Below, one piece after another: positions 27,372 through 36,662 of a stretch of DNA of 64,000 bases (position 1 is the stretch's first letter; every line of letters begins with the position of its first letter). The stretch is from Rheinheimera sp. MM224. Its GTDB lineage: Bacteria > Pseudomonadota > Gammaproteobacteria > Enterobacterales > Alteromonadaceae. Under the pieces are notes generated by a model. It was not told the DNA's origin and did not search any database. It saw nothing but the letters and a program-made list of their open reading frames with translations. Position numbers and translations under genes: made by a program. Location of the stretch: NCBI RefSeq assembly GCF_947090785.1, contig NZ_OX352320.1, positions 1,054,001 through 1,118,000 of the forward strand, written 5' to 3'.

Positions 27372-28760
27372 TTAATGATGATGTGCACCTGGTTTTTTTA
27401 CTTTCAGCTCCACTCTGGCCTCTGCAGTTTCAGCCTGAGTTTGAGATAAAGTGACTTGTGGTACTTCTCCTGTCCACTCCTGTGCTAGTGTACCGGCAGG
27501 ATGCTGATACCAACCCGGATCTTTATAGTCACCAGGAGCCTGGTCTTTACGTACTTTAAATATGCTGAACATACCGCCCATTTCCACTGAACCAAAAGGA
27601 CCGTCGCCTGACATCATCGGCAGAGTATTAGCTGGCAGTGGCATTTTCATTTCGGTCATATCCGCCATACCACGTTCACCCATCACCATATAATCCGGTA
27701 CCAGTTTATTGATTTTTTGCATCAAACCACTGTGATCGACGCCAATCAATGTAGGCACATCATGACCCATCGCATTCATGGTATGGTGCGATTTATGACA
27801 ATGAAAAGCCCAGTCACCTTCTTCATCCGCCAGTAATTCAATCTGCCGCATCTGGCCTACAGCCACATCTGTAGTAACTTCAGGCCAGCGGGCAGAAGCC
27901 GGCACAGGGCCGCCGTCTGTGCCTGTGACGGTAAACTCATGGCCATGAATATGAATAGGATGGTTGGTCATGGTCAGATTACCGACCCGGATCCGCACTT
28001 TGTCGTTTTTGCGCACTACTAACGGGTCTATGCCGGGGAATACCCGACTGTTCCAGGTCCAGAGATTAAAGTCGGTCATCGTCATAATTTTTGGTGTGGC
28101 GCTGCCGGGCTCAATATCGTAAGCGTTGAGCAGAAAGCAGAAATCGCGGTCTACTTCGCTGATATGCGGATGTGCCTCTTTAGGGTGAGTGATCCACATG
28201 CCCATCATGCCCATGGCCATCTGCACCATTTCATCGGCATGAGGGTGGTACATAAAAGTGCCGGGACGGCGGGCAACAAACTCATACATAAAGGTTTTAC
28301 CTGGCTGTATGGCGCGCTGATTTAAACCCGAGACTCCATCCATACCATTAGGTAAACGCTGACCATGCCAGTGCACTGAAGTATGTTCAGGCAACTTATT
28401 GGTGACAAAGATCCGCACTCTGTCGCCTTCGACCACTTCAATAGTAGGGCCAGGCGACTGGCCGTTGTAGCCCCATAAATGCGCTTTCATACCGGGCGCC
28501 AGTTCACGCACCACGGGTTCTGCCACTAAATGGAATTCTTTGACGCCATTGTTCATACGCCATGGCAAAGTCCAGCCGTTTAACGTGACCACAGGGTTGT
28601 AAGGCCGACCAGTGTTTGGGATCAAAGGGTCCATGGTGTCGGCGGATTGTTGAATAACAGGCTCAGGCAAAGCCGCCATAGAGCTGCGACTGACCGCGGC
28701 TACACCTACAGCAGCGGTAATGGCACCGACTTTTTTTAATAAATCACGACGGGTTAACAT
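27372..28760 (-). CDS. Tat-exported multicopper oxidase (copper-resistance type)
   Basis: 462-residue cupredoxin-fold oxidase with a twin-arginine signal (LTRRDLLKK followed by a hydrophobic stretch ending SSMA). All four copper-ligand motifs are present: HWHG (130-133), HPH (172-174), HPIHIHG (267-273) and HCHKSHHTM (320-328). Such enzymes oxidise Cu(I) or organic substrates in the periplasm and protect against copper. The C-terminus ends GAHHH, an extra metal-binding tail. It is last in the operon His/Cys-rich protein, His/Met repeat protein, TolC-like protein, oxidase. It is shorter than PcoA/CopA (about 600 residues), so I do not give that name. Confidence 0.9.
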   Translation of the reverse strand: MLTRRDLLKKVGAITAAVGVAAVSRSSMAALPEPVIQQSADTMDPLIPNTGRPYNPVVTLNGWTLPWRMNNGVKEFHLVAEPVVRELAPGMKAHLWGYNGQSPGPTIEVVEGDRVRIFVTNKLPEHTSVHWHGQRLPNGMDGVSGLNQRAIQPGKTFMYEFVARRPGTFMYHPHADEMVQMAMGMMGMWITHPKEAHPHISEVDRDFCFLLNAYDIEPGSATPKIMTMTDFNLWTWNSRVFPGIDPLVVRKNDKVRIRVGNLTMTNHPIHIHGHEFTVTGTDGGPVPASARWPEVTTDVAVGQMRQIELLADEEGDWAFHCHKSHHTMNAMGHDVPTLIGVDHSGLMQKINKLVPDYMVMGERGMADMTEMKMPLPANTLPMMSGDGPFGSVEMGGMFSIFKVRKDQAPGDYKDPGWYQHPAGTLAQEWTGEVPQVTLSQTQAETAEARVELKVKKPGAHHH

Positions 28761-28772
28761 AAGATTCTCCTG

Positions 28773-30161
28773 TTAGTGGCCAGCTGCAGTGGCAGGGCTG
28801 CTTGTGCTGTCGCTGTCTGTTGGCTGTTGCAGCGAAGGACTGCCCCATAAGCTTTGTTGCAGGCGCAGCTCTGACAGATAAAAATCGCGTTGTGCCGTCA
28901 TTTGTCCTGTCACTGTCTCTACCTGGGCCTGAGTATCGGCAATCAGTTCAAATACGCCAATTAACATACCGTTGTAACGCAGCACATTTTGTTGGTTAAT
29001 TTTCTGTGCCAGTGGCACTAACTGATCCTGATAATGCCGGGCGATCTGGTACGAACTTTGGTGTAAGGCCCAGGCCTGGCGCACTTCAGAAAGTGCTTTT
29101 TGCTCCAGAGCTTTGGTTTGCCACCAGGCTTGTTGGTACTGGGCTTCAGCCTTGCTGATACGCGCTGAACCCGAATCAAACAACGGCAGTTCAACACCTA
29201 AGGCCACTTCACGCTCGATGCTATGCTGCACCGAACCTGCAATTTCACCGGACAAACCCCGGACAAAACGACTGTTTTTCTCCAGCCCCAGTTGCAGTTC
29301 AAGTTGGTTTAATCTGGCTTTGGCTTGTTTCAGATCCAGTCGTTGGGCTAGTGCCTGCTGTTCCAGATTTTCCTGAAGTGGCAAAGTGGCAGGAATAGCT
29401 GGTAAATAGGCTGGTAACTGCAGTGGCGTAGCCGGATCTACCCCTAGCAGTACAGACAACTGCTCTCGGCTTTGTTGCTGTTGTTGCTGCGTTTTAGCCA
29501 GTTGCAGACGAATTTCTGCTGCAAACTTCAGCTGACGTGCTTGTTGCAGTTCGCTGTAATTACCCACCTGATACATACGGTTGGCAAGTTCAGCAGAAGC
29601 ATCTATCGCTTCTTGCACTGTTTGCAGATAGCTAAAACGCTGATGGGCTACAACGGCTTCAATAAAAGCGCTGCGGCTTTGTGTTAGTAAATCCATCAGC
29701 TTTAAAGCGACTTGCTGCTGTTGCTGCTCTGCCTGCTGCGCTGCAATGGCTTTGTTTTGACTTAAAAAAATCAGGTTAAACAAGTTCAGTGAAAAATCGA
29801 GCTCGGTGCTGTAACCATCCTCTTCACGGCTTCGAATGACCCGCACTCCAGGATTCGGTAATAAACCGGCCTGAGTTAATTCAGCCTTACTGATAGCCAG
29901 AGATGCCAGTGCTGCCAAAAAGTCCGGATTGTTTAATACCGCAATACGGCTGGCATTTTCTGCTGTTAAAGGCTCTGCCAACAACCGGGCAATTTCCTGC
30001 TCTGCTTCTGCTCTTAATGCCGGATCTGTGGCTGCCAGTTGTACCTGCTCCGCTTTTGCTGTTTGCTGCACCAGATCATGCTGCTCAAGCTTTGCTGTTC
30101 CGGCGCAGGCGCTCAACAGCACCACTGCTGCCAGCGGACTTAGCTTAGTGATGATGCTCAT
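28773..30161 (-). CDS. TolC-family outer-membrane efflux lipoprotein
   Basis: About 462 residues with a lipoprotein signal (AAVVLLSAC-AGT) and two long Ala/Gln/Leu-rich helical repeats of the OEP/TolC fold. It forms an outer-membrane channel. No membrane-fusion protein or RND pump gene is adjacent; instead it is in an operon with a multicopper oxidase and metal-binding repeat proteins, so a periplasmic copper/metal role is inferred. Two in-frame ATGs exist; AGGAG fits the one at 30161. The start overlaps the upstream gene by about 17 bp. The C-terminus is Ser/Asp/Thr-rich. Confidence 0.82.
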   Translation of the reverse strand: MSIITKLSPLAAVVLLSACAGTAKLEQHDLVQQTAKAEQVQLAATDPALRAEAEQEIARLLAEPLTAENASRIAVLNNPDFLAALASLAISKAELTQAGLLPNPGVRVIRSREEDGYSTELDFSLNLFNLIFLSQNKAIAAQQAEQQQQQVALKLMDLLTQSRSAFIEAVVAHQRFSYLQTVQEAIDASAELANRMYQVGNYSELQQARQLKFAAEIRLQLAKTQQQQQQSREQLSVLLGVDPATPLQLPAYLPAIPATLPLQENLEQQALAQRLDLKQAKARLNQLELQLGLEKNSRFVRGLSGEIAGSVQHSIEREVALGVELPLFDSGSARISKAEAQYQQAWWQTKALEQKALSEVRQAWALHQSSYQIARHYQDQLVPLAQKINQQNVLRYNGMLIGVFELIADTQAQVETVTGQMTAQRDFYLSELRLQQSLWGSPSLQQPTDSDSTSSPATAAGH

Positions 30162-30801
30162 GTTCATCTCCTGTTTTAGCCGGAAGGTGCTCAGATTGGT
30201 CCATCTGTTGCTGGTGCTTTGAATGATCCATCAGCATCGTATGTCCGGAGTGATCCATAGTGTCGTCGGAGCTATGCTTTGAATGATCCATTGGCATGCT
30301 GTGTCCTGAGTGATCCATAGTGTCGTCGGAGCTATGCTTTGAATGATCCATCGGCATCGTATGTCCGGAGTGATCCATAACGTTATCGGAGCTATGCTTT
30401 GAATGATCCATTGGCATGCTGTGTCCTGAGTGATCCATAGTGTCGTCGGAGCTATGCTTTGAATGATCCATTGGCATGCTGTGTCCTGAGTGATCCATAG
30501 TGTCGTCGGAGCTATGCTTTGAATGATCCATAGGCATGCTATGCCCGGAATGGTCCATCGCGTTATCGGTGCTATGTGTTGAATGATCCATCCCCTGATG
30601 AGCACCGCCTTCACTGGCATAGAATTGCCATCCACCCAGTTCGGCAACCTTCTGATTGGCTTGTTTCCAGTCTGAAATGTTGTGTTGTATGGCTACAGAA
30701 CTGAATGGCTGAACTTCAGTGGCTTCTGTTTTGGAGGCTGCTGGTGCTGCATAAAGCACCGCTGTGGCACAGAATAGCGCCGGATAAATACGCTGATACA
30801 T
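30145..30801 (-). CDS. Exported His/Met-rich tandem-repeat metal-binding protein
   Basis: 218 residues with a signal peptide (ending about AAPAAS). A short conserved-looking stretch follows (DWKQANQKVAELGGWQFYA, about residues 45-63). The rest is six 20-residue units, each one MDHSGHSMP block plus one MDHSKHSSDDT block with small changes, then a degenerate unit and a HEHHH tail. Met and His at this density bind Cu(I)/Cu(II) or other soft metals, as in CopB/PcoB leaders and CopC-like proteins (inference). It lies between a His/Cys-rich small protein and a TolC-like gene. No domain name can be given with confidence. Confidence 0.75.
   Translation of the reverse strand: MYQRIYPALFCATAVLYAAPAASKTEATEVQPFSSVAIQHNISDWKQANQKVAELGGWQFYASEGGAHQGMDHSTHSTDNAMDHSGHSMPMDHSKHSSDDTMDHSGHSMPMDHSKHSSDDTMDHSGHSMPMDHSKHSSDNVMDHSGHTMPMDHSKHSSDDTMDHSGHSMPMDHSKHSSDDTMDHSGHTMLMDHSKHQQQMDQSEHLPAKTGDEHEHHH
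30217..30597. repeat. 60-bp tandem repeat array inside the His/Met-rich gene
   Basis: About six near-identical 60-bp units, in frame, encoding the 20-residue metal-binding repeats. Units differ mainly at third positions and a few substitutions (for example CCATTGGCATGCTGTG versus CCATCGGCATCGTATG). In-frame period and high identity suggest recent expansion and likely copy-number variation. Confidence 0.93.
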
Positions 30802-30884
30802 AAAATAGAACCTGTTTATTTAAGCTGAAAAATACACAACACAAGAAGCGTTAATGTCGGCTTTTTGTGGCGCAAAGGCGGTGA

Positions 30885-31352
30885 TCAGCTGTACAAACGG
30901 GGAGGGCGTTCCAGACTTGCGAGGGTCAAAGGGAAAACTGAAGAAGTTAAACTCAAGATACGTTCGTTTTGTGGTGGCTCAGGTATAAAATCCGATGGAT
31001 TGATCATCAGCACTGCAGCAGCACAGCTGACAGCACAACCTGAACAGGAGGATTGATGGTCATTCATGAACTGATTTACTGAATCATCCGCCATCATCTG
31101 CTGATGATCGCTGGCCTGATGGTCTGACATGTCGCTGGCTTGAGCAGGCAATTCTGCGTTGTGATGACTATGCCCGCTCATCTTGTTGTGATCCATGGCT
31201 GAGGCGTTAGAGTGAACAGAAGAATGCTCTGAATGAGCTGTGTGATCTGGGCCACAACATAACATAGCAGCAGCTGCCACTCCTTTAAAAAGGAGTAAGC
31301 TGATAAGCATTAGTAAACTTACCCAGGATACCTGACCCCGATTTCTGTTCAT
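30885..31352 (-). CDS. Small exported His/Cys-rich metal-associated protein (DUF2946/CopL-like)
   Basis: 155 residues. A hydrophobic N-terminal segment (residues 9-28) is followed by CCGPDH, a His/Met/Ser-rich middle, a CSGCAVSC motif and a C-terminal LERPPRLYS. The SCSGCAVSC...ERPPR ending is like that of small proteins encoded at copper or cobalt/zinc resistance loci (CopL/DUF2946-type). It is the first gene of the multicopper-oxidase operon. Function is probably metal binding or regulation in the periplasm. The assignment rests on motif style only. Confidence 0.55.
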   Translation of the reverse strand: MNRNRGQVSWVSLLMLISLLLFKGVAAAAMLCCGPDHTAHSEHSSVHSNASAMDHNKMSGHSHHNAELPAQASDMSDHQASDHQQMMADDSVNQFMNDHQSSCSGCAVSCAAAVLMINPSDFIPEPPQNERILSLTSSVFPLTLASLERPPRLYS

Positions 31353-31518
31353 GCTGTTTTGCTTGCTATGTTGCTCAACGACGTATTGGCGCTACCCTAA
31401 TACAAAGCATTAAAAAACTCAAGATAAAGGCTGGTTTTAGAGAGCAGTGCAAAACCTTGACTGAGCAACAAAGCCGCGGCATTGTAAGGAGAATTACCAA
31501 TACCGGAATTGTATACAG

Positions 31519-31884
31519 ATGTCATCTGCCGTAGAACAAGCCTTTCATGCTGAAGTAAAACAAGCTTTACAGGCTCGCCACCAACAAAAGTGGTCGGAAG
31601 CCTGGTCTCATTTAGAGCGGGCTCATATTCTGGGACAACAGCAGTTTATCTTACATATGCAAAGTCACTGGTTGATGTTAAAACTTGCAGCAGAGCAATC
31701 CAACTGGGTTGAGATTCGTGGTCAGGTGTTGCGCTTATTACTGACTCCTGTAGGGCACTTAACCGGGCGTTTGCCTTTAGGTAATCCGGGTTCCAGTCGT
31801 TACCCGGTATTACAGCCTCAGCCTGTGCCTGATGATTTACAATCGCTGGTATCAGGTACAAAAGATCAAAAGCGTCAAGGCTGA
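31519..31884 (+). CDS. DUF3703 family protein
   Basis: 121-residue soluble protein with the DUF3703 pattern: WSHLERAHILGQ early, then HMQSHWLML and TGRLPLGNPGSS. No catalytic residues are known for the family, which is often found near heavy-metal resistance genes. That fits its place divergent from the copper operon. No ribosome-binding site is close to the ATG (an AAGGAG lies about 27 bp upstream), so the start is uncertain, but no other in-frame start exists in between. Confidence 0.75.
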   Translation: MSSAVEQAFHAEVKQALQARHQQKWSEAWSHLERAHILGQQQFILHMQSHWLMLKLAAEQSNWVEIRGQVLRLLLTPVGHLTGRLPLGNPGSSRYPVLQPQPVPDDLQSLVSGTKDQKRQG

Positions 31885-31945
31885 GTTCAGTATTCTGTGG
31901 TATGTTTTTAGTTAAAGAATATGTTGCCAGCACAGGAGTGCACAG

Positions 31946-33523
31946 ATGCAGGTTGCCGCAGTTCCGCATAATGAACAAGACAGATTAAAAGCGCTGTTGA
32001 AATTGCAAATCCTTGATACCGAGCCTGACAGTACTTTTGATACTGTCACATCCTTAGCTGCTAGCATATTTCAGGTGCCTATAGTGCTGGTTTCGTTAAT
32101 AGACGAACAGCGGCAGTGGTTTAAAAGCAAACAAGGGCTGGATGTATGCCAGACTGACCGAAAACTAGCTTTTTGTGCCCACGCGATTTTGCAGCCGGAT
32201 ATTTTTATCGTTGAAGACGCATCACAAGACGAACGTTTTGCTGGCAACCCTCTGGTCTGTACTATTCCCAATATCCGTTTTTATGCAGGTTGTCCGCTGA
32301 TCAACGAGCAGGGTTATGCCTTGGGTACTTTGTGCATTATTGACCGTGTGCCGAGAAAGATGACCGAACAAGACAAGACCATACTAAGTAAGCTTGCGGC
32401 TATAGTGATGGACAGGTTGAATGAACACAAACAAAAACTGCAAACCGAACATAAACTGCAATTGCTGGACCTATTGCTCGATTCCATTCCTGATGCACTG
32501 GTGGCCTGTGACAGTGAAGGACGATTGGAGCAATTTAACAAAGTAGCGCGCGACTGGCATGGCGTCGATGTGCGTCATTGTGATTCTGATCTGTGGAGCC
32601 ATCATTACAATTTATACGAAGAGGATGGCCATACGGTATTACCTGTTGAGCGAATTCCTTTGCTCAGAGCTTTTCACGGCGAAACTGTGGTCAGCCAGGA
32701 TATTTGTATTAAAAGCAAAAATCAGCCTCCGCGCTGGGTGCGTTGTCGTGGTGAGCAGCTCAAAGCGCGCTCCGGTCAGCTGCTTGGTGCTTTAGTCTTG
32801 ATGCATGATATCAGTGAGCAGAAACAGTTGGAGCAGATGAAAACTGATTTTATCTCTACAGTCAGTCATGAATTACGCACGCCTATAACCGCTATCAGTG
32901 GCGGGCTGGATTTAGTCATTAATCAGGTATTAGGGCCTATTCCTGAAAAAGCTTTGGTGATGCTGAAAGTCGCCAGTCAAAACAGCAAAAGGCTGCAACT
33001 GCTGGTCAATGATTTATTGGATATGGAAAAACTAAGCGCAGGGAAAATGGATTTTTATCTGCAACCTTGTGATTTAGCTGTGGAATGCCAGCAAGCTGTT
33101 GCGCAGAATCAACCCTACGCTGATAAGTTTTCTGTACAACTCTGCGCGCTCAATAACGAGTCTGTAATGATGCAGCTCGACAGCCACAGGTTACAGCAAG
33201 TGTTGAGCAATTTATTGTCCAACGCTACTAAATACTCAAAAAGCGGCTCGCAGGTGGTAGTGAGTTACGTGCAGCTTGATCAGAAAATACGCCTTCAGGT
33301 GGAAGACAAAGGCGAAGGCATACCACTGCAGTTTCAGGAAAAAATATTCCAGCGTTTTGCTCAGGCCGATGGTTCAGATAGCAAAGCCAAGTCTGGCACA
33401 GGTCTGGGGCTTGCGATCAGCAAAGCCATTATTGAGTCGATGGGCGGCAGCATTGGCTTTCACTCAGTACCCGGACAAGGCTCAGTATTTTATTGTGACT
33501 TTCCTGTTGTTAACTGCGATTAA
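31946..33523 (+). CDS. GAF-PAS sensor histidine kinase
   Basis: 525-residue soluble kinase without membrane segments. An N-terminal GAF domain (about 20-160: TFDTVTSLAASIF, FCAHAI, GYALGTLCIID) is followed by a PAS domain (about 170-290). Next is a HisKA dimerisation domain with phospho-acceptor His308 in FISTVSHELRTP, then a HATPase domain with N box NLLSNATKYS and G boxes DKGEGIP and GTGLGLAISK. No response regulator is adjacent, so it is an orphan kinase. The signal is unknown. AGGAG precedes the ATG. It overlaps the convergent DUF1330 gene by 4 bp. Confidence 0.93.
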   Translation: MQVAAVPHNEQDRLKALLKLQILDTEPDSTFDTVTSLAASIFQVPIVLVSLIDEQRQWFKSKQGLDVCQTDRKLAFCAHAILQPDIFIVEDASQDERFAGNPLVCTIPNIRFYAGCPLINEQGYALGTLCIIDRVPRKMTEQDKTILSKLAAIVMDRLNEHKQKLQTEHKLQLLDLLLDSIPDALVACDSEGRLEQFNKVARDWHGVDVRHCDSDLWSHHYNLYEEDGHTVLPVERIPLLRAFHGETVVSQDICIKSKNQPPRWVRCRGEQLKARSGQLLGALVLMHDISEQKQLEQMKTDFISTVSHELRTPITAISGGLDLVINQVLGPIPEKALVMLKVASQNSKRLQLLVNDLLDMEKLSAGKMDFYLQPCDLAVECQQAVAQNQPYADKFSVQLCALNNESVMMQLDSHRLQQVLSNLLSNATKYSKSGSQVVVSYVQLDQKIRLQVEDKGEGIPLQFQEKIFQRFAQADGSDSKAKSGTGLGLAISKAIIESMGGSIGFHSVPGQGSVFYCDFPVVNCD

Positions 33524-33822
33524 TCTGCTTTTTGATAACTTGCCAGAATATGTGAAGCGGCAACAGCAGGTTCGAAATACTGTTGCCGTATAGCCAGATA
33601 ATCCGGATGGTTAAAAAAACTGTCCATCAGTTGCTGGCTGGCAAAATAAATGGTGAAGACTCTGTTGATTGCAGTATCTGCAGGTTTCAGGCTCTTCTGC
33701 ACCATAAAATCACAACCAAAATCACCTTGATGCTGATGCAATAGAGGTGTCATTAAACGACGATATTCTGCGTAAAGCTCTGGATTTCTGACCTCTAGAC
33801 CTACTAATAATTCAACCGCCAT
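33520..33822 (-). CDS. DUF1330-like small protein
   Basis: 100 residues resembling the dimeric alpha/beta-barrel DUF1330 family: VGLEVRNPELYAEYRRLM at the start and FFNHPDYLAIRQQYFEPA near the end. The biochemical role is unknown. GAGGAC lies upstream of the ATG. Confidence 0.6.
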   Translation of the reverse strand: MAVELLVGLEVRNPELYAEYRRLMTPLLHQHQGDFGCDFMVQKSLKPADTAINRVFTIYFASQQLMDSFFNHPDYLAIRQQYFEPAVAASHILASYQKAD

Positions 33823-33894
33823 TTTTTGTCCTCGTCTGAAAAATACACCACGTTAAACAACAATGATCTGCTGAATAAGCTGCGGTATGAAATT

Positions 33895-34263
33895 TTATTC
33901 GGTATCAGTATCGGCCAAAAGCTCAAATAAAGCAGTGATCGAAGGCGCCTGAATTTTTACAACACAACTTTGAGCTAAAGCAAAAAAATGTGCTTGCACC
34001 AAAGCCGTCAATTCCGGCTGTTCAAATTGTTTGGCTGATACAGGTAAAGATAGTGCAGGCAAAGACAATGCAGCTAAACAACTGCTGTGTTGTGTGAGCT
34101 GATGCAGCAGATAAGCTTGCCCTGTGGCATCAATCAGCAGATCGTCAGGTGTGAAATAAGGCTGTTGCAGCTGATAGTGTTGCTCAAAGCTACTCTGGGA
34201 GGCGATATAGATCAGCTCATCCTGACCTGCGAACTTAAAAATGGCGGGGTAGTGGATCATCAT
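33895..34263 (-). CDS. Conserved hypothetical protein (DUF4144-like)
   Basis: 122 residues, no signal peptide. The N-terminal MIHYPAIFKFAGQDELIYIAS and the DDLLIDATGQAYLL segment resemble DUF4144, a small family of Alteromonadales. It has two tandem ATG codons at the start. No function can be stated; it is a single gene. Confidence 0.55.
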   Translation of the reverse strand: MMIHYPAIFKFAGQDELIYIASQSSFEQHYQLQQPYFTPDDLLIDATGQAYLLHQLTQHSSCLAALSLPALSLPVSAKQFEQPELTALVQAHFFALAQSCVVKIQAPSITALFELLADTDTE

Positions 34264-34365
34264 CAGCGCTCTTTAACTTGTTTGCGCCATTGTATCTGCA
34301 AAATCATCGAACTTGCAGCATAGAGATGATGCGAGCCAATAAAGCTGTAGCTTTGTTTTGGACAT

Positions 34366-34397
34366 AAAAAAGCCCCTTGCTAACAAAAACGAGGGGC
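34366..34397 (-). terminator. Rho-independent terminator on the minus strand
   Basis: Inverted repeat GCCCCT/AGGGGC with a 14-nt loop and a run of six U on the minus strand. Confidence 0.75.
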
Positions 34398-34461
34398 AAA
34401 AGGCGCGGATGAGCCTATGGGTTAAACTGTGATTGTGAAATTCTGCAGGAACCTCACAACA
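34366..34461 (-). ncRNA. Candidate small RNA with its own promoter and terminator
   Basis: A strong minus-strand terminator (stem GCCCCT/AGGGGC at 34372-34377 and 34392-34397, then six U) has no minus-strand gene in front of it. About 95 nt upstream is a promoter-like pair TTTACT (34490-34495) and TATAAC (34468-34473), 16 bp apart. Between them is a further hairpin, TTGTGA/TCACAA with an inner GAA/TTC pairing. A regulatory RNA, or a leader of the 33895 gene, are the two options. Confidence 0.45.
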
Positions 34462-34539
34462 GCTACCGTTATACGCCCTTTACTTTGTCAGTAAAAATCG
34501 AATATAACTTCCTATATGTTCGTAAATAATTGAATTCAC

Positions 34540-35451
34540 ATGACTCCGGTAAATTACAACCAACTCTATTATTTTTATCTGGTGGCTGAGCATGGCAGTA
34601 TTGCCCGTGTTAGTGAGCTATTGCATATCACGCCTCAAACTATTAGCGGCCAAATTAGCGCCTTTGAGCATGGTATTGGCACCGCCTTGTTTTCCAGGGT
34701 GGGCAAACGACTGGTTCCTACCGAATTGGGGGTGGTGGTGCAGCGTTACGCTGCTGATATCTTTCAACTGGGTGATGAGCTCAAAGCCGTACTGACCCGT
34801 CAGCACAGCAGCTGGCAAAGTTTTAGTGTGGGTATTACTGACGTTCTGCCCAAAGCTTTTGTTTATGAAATGCTAAAACCTATTTTGCAGTTGCCGATTA
34901 AACTGATTTGCCGCGAAGGTGAGCAGGCCGGGCTTCTGTCTGAACTCGCCATCAATAAACTGGATATGGTGTTGTCCGATCAGCCTATTCAGCCTGGCAG
35001 TCATGTCAAAGCCTACAGTCATTTAGTCACTGAATCCCCTATGGCAGTTTACGCCTGCGAGGCATTGGCAGAGCAGCTCAGCGCAGATTTTCCGCGTTCG
35101 TTACACGACAAGCCTTTTTTATTACAAGGCAAAAAATCCATTATTCGCCAGCAGTTGATGGGCTGGTTTAATGAAGTGGACGTGCAGCCGGATGTGGTGG
35201 CTGAGTTTGATGACAGTGCATTAATGCAGGCTTTTGCTCAACAAGGATTGGGGGCTTTTGCTGCGCCTTTGTTACTGGAAACTCAGTTATTAACCAACTA
35301 CCGCTTGTTAAAAGTCGGGGTGATCCACAGGGTGACCGAACGTTTTTATGCCATATCACCTGAGCGTAAACTGACTCACCCGGCCGTGCTGCAGCTGGTC
35401 AAAGCGCTGCAACAGGATGGCCGGATCAATGATAAGGCAGTGGGGAGCTAA
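34540..35451 (+). CDS. nhaR: NhaR-like LysR-family regulator
   Basis: 303-residue LysR-type regulator. The N-terminal domain (INYN-like [17 protein letters not shown], then [16 protein letters not shown] and PTELG) closely follows E. coli NhaR, which activates the Na+/H+ antiporter gene nhaA in response to Na+. No nhaA is present here, so its target lies elsewhere. No Shine-Dalgarno is visible before the ATG. The 3' end overlaps the convergent chemoreceptor gene by 4 bp. Confidence 0.82.
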   Translation: MTPVNYNQLYYFYLVAEHGSIARVSELLHITPQTISGQISAFEHGIGTALFSRVGKRLVPTELGVVVQRYAADIFQLGDELKAVLTRQHSSWQSFSVGITDVLPKAFVYEMLKPILQLPIKLICREGEQAGLLSELAINKLDMVLSDQPIQPGSHVKAYSHLVTESPMAVYACEALAEQLSADFPRSLHDKPFLLQGKKSIIRQQLMGWFNEVDVQPDVVAEFDDSALMQAFAQQGLGAFAAPLLLETQLLTNYRLLKVGVIHRVTERFYAISPERKLTHPAVLQLVKALQQDGRINDKAVGS

Positions 35452-36662
35452 GTCGCAGAAAATGGTTGTAGCTGTTGTTGCGTGCGTTTAGTACCGGACA
35501 GCAGCTGATCCGTGGCCTGATCAATAGCGGCCATTTGTTGATAAGCCAGATTGGTGCCTTGCTCTATTTCGGTTAGATGATGATGATTTTGCTCTGAGCT
35601 ATGCGCCAGTTGCTGCACATGTTGCTGAATATGGTTCAGCTGTTGCTGGGCATTTTTCAGTTGCTGTTCCAACTGACTAAAATCGCCGCTGGTTTGCTGA
35701 ATTTGCTGCTGAGCAGCGCCTGCTTGTTGTTGCAGTTGTTCTGACTCATTCTTGGTATCACGCACTAACACATCCATTTCATTCAGGAAGCCTGAGATCT
35801 GGCCTGTGGCGCTATTGACCTTAGCGGCTAGAGTACGAACTTCGTCGGCGACCACAGCAAAACCTCGGCCAGCTTCGCCAGCCCTTGCTGCTTCAATAGC
35901 TGCATTCAGTGCCAGCAGGTTGGTTTGATCGGAGAAGTTTTCCACCATCAATAAAATCTGCCGTACGTTTTCGGCGTTTTTCTGTAAGCCTGTGACAGTG
36001 CCCCCAAAGTTGGCTAACAGCTGTTCAATTTTATGCAGTTGGCTGGTGAGCTGATCAAGTTGGCTACTGGCTGTTTTCGCGTTATGCACTGTGCTGCTGG
36101 CAACTACTATCACCTGATCATTACTCTGTACTATTTGAGCTAAACGCTGCAATGACTGGTCACTTTGAGCCCGGATCTGCTGGCTGCTTTGCTCTGCGCC
36201 CTGCAACTGGCGTCTGGTGCTATGCACAGCTTCCGCTACTTGCTGATTGACATCAAAATTGCTGGAGGCCTGCTGGTGAATACCCCGCAACATGCCGGAT
36301 AACTGGTCGACAAATAAGTTGTATTGCTCAGATAAAGTGCGGAACTCATCAAAAGTAAAAGCAGGTAAGCGGGTTTTTAAATCGCTGCCGGTTTGATTGG
36401 CTTGTTGCAGAGCATGCACCAGAGCTTTCACCGGTCGCACTATTAAATGCATCAGATAGCCAATGGTAAACACAAAAGCGCCTGTGCCAAGCACTAAAAT
36501 CCACCACCAGCTGTGGCCTGCGCCACCTTCGGCCGGGTAAGCTGCAAACATCGCCAACCAGAAAATTAGCGTTAAAAAGCCGATATTGCCGACAATTTTT
36601 AATGTCAGGCTGTAGAAAAACTGCCGCTCAACTGCACTGTAGATATCGTTAAATAAGCTCAT
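35448..36662 (-). CDS. Methyl-accepting chemotaxis protein with minimal periplasmic part
   Basis: 404 residues. Two membrane helices (about 20-42 and 52-74) are separated by only about 10 residues, so there is almost no periplasmic sensor. A HAMP-like segment and the signalling domain with [19 protein letters not shown] and [15 protein letters not shown] follow. The C-terminal third is Gln-rich coiled coil. Such receptors sense cytoplasmic or membrane signals, or energy state (inference). Confidence 0.9.
   Translation of the reverse strand: MSLFNDIYSAVERQFFYSLTLKIVGNIGFLTLIFWLAMFAAYPAEGGAGHSWWWILVLGTGAFVFTIGYLMHLIVRPVKALVHALQQANQTGSDLKTRLPAFTFDEFRTLSEQYNLFVDQLSGMLRGIHQQASSNFDVNQQVAEAVHSTRRQLQGAEQSSQQIRAQSDQSLQRLAQIVQSNDQVIVVASSTVHNAKTASSQLDQLTSQLHKIEQLLANFGGTVTGLQKNAENVRQILLMVENFSDQTNLLALNAAIEAARAGEAGRGFAVVADEVRTLAAKVNSATGQISGFLNEMDVLVRDTKNESEQLQQQAGAAQQQIQQTSGDFSQLEQQLKNAQQQLNHIQQHVQQLAHSSEQNHHHLTEIEQGTNLAYQQMAAIDQATDQLLSGTKRTQQQLQPFSAT

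Noticed and set aside
30217..30597. CRISPR-like regular repeats
   Set aside because: Units are directly adjacent with no unique spacers, are in frame, and encode a periodic protein. No cas genes are present.
30231..30647. 138-residue frame rich in WIIQSIAPTT-like repeats opposite the metal-binding reading
   Set aside because: It is a different frame of the same 60-bp repeats. Periodic DNA keeps several frames open, and only the His/Met frame has a signal peptide and sensible composition.
34267..34363. 30-codon open frame downstream of the candidate small RNA
   Set aside because: No ribosome-binding site and no recognisable sequence.
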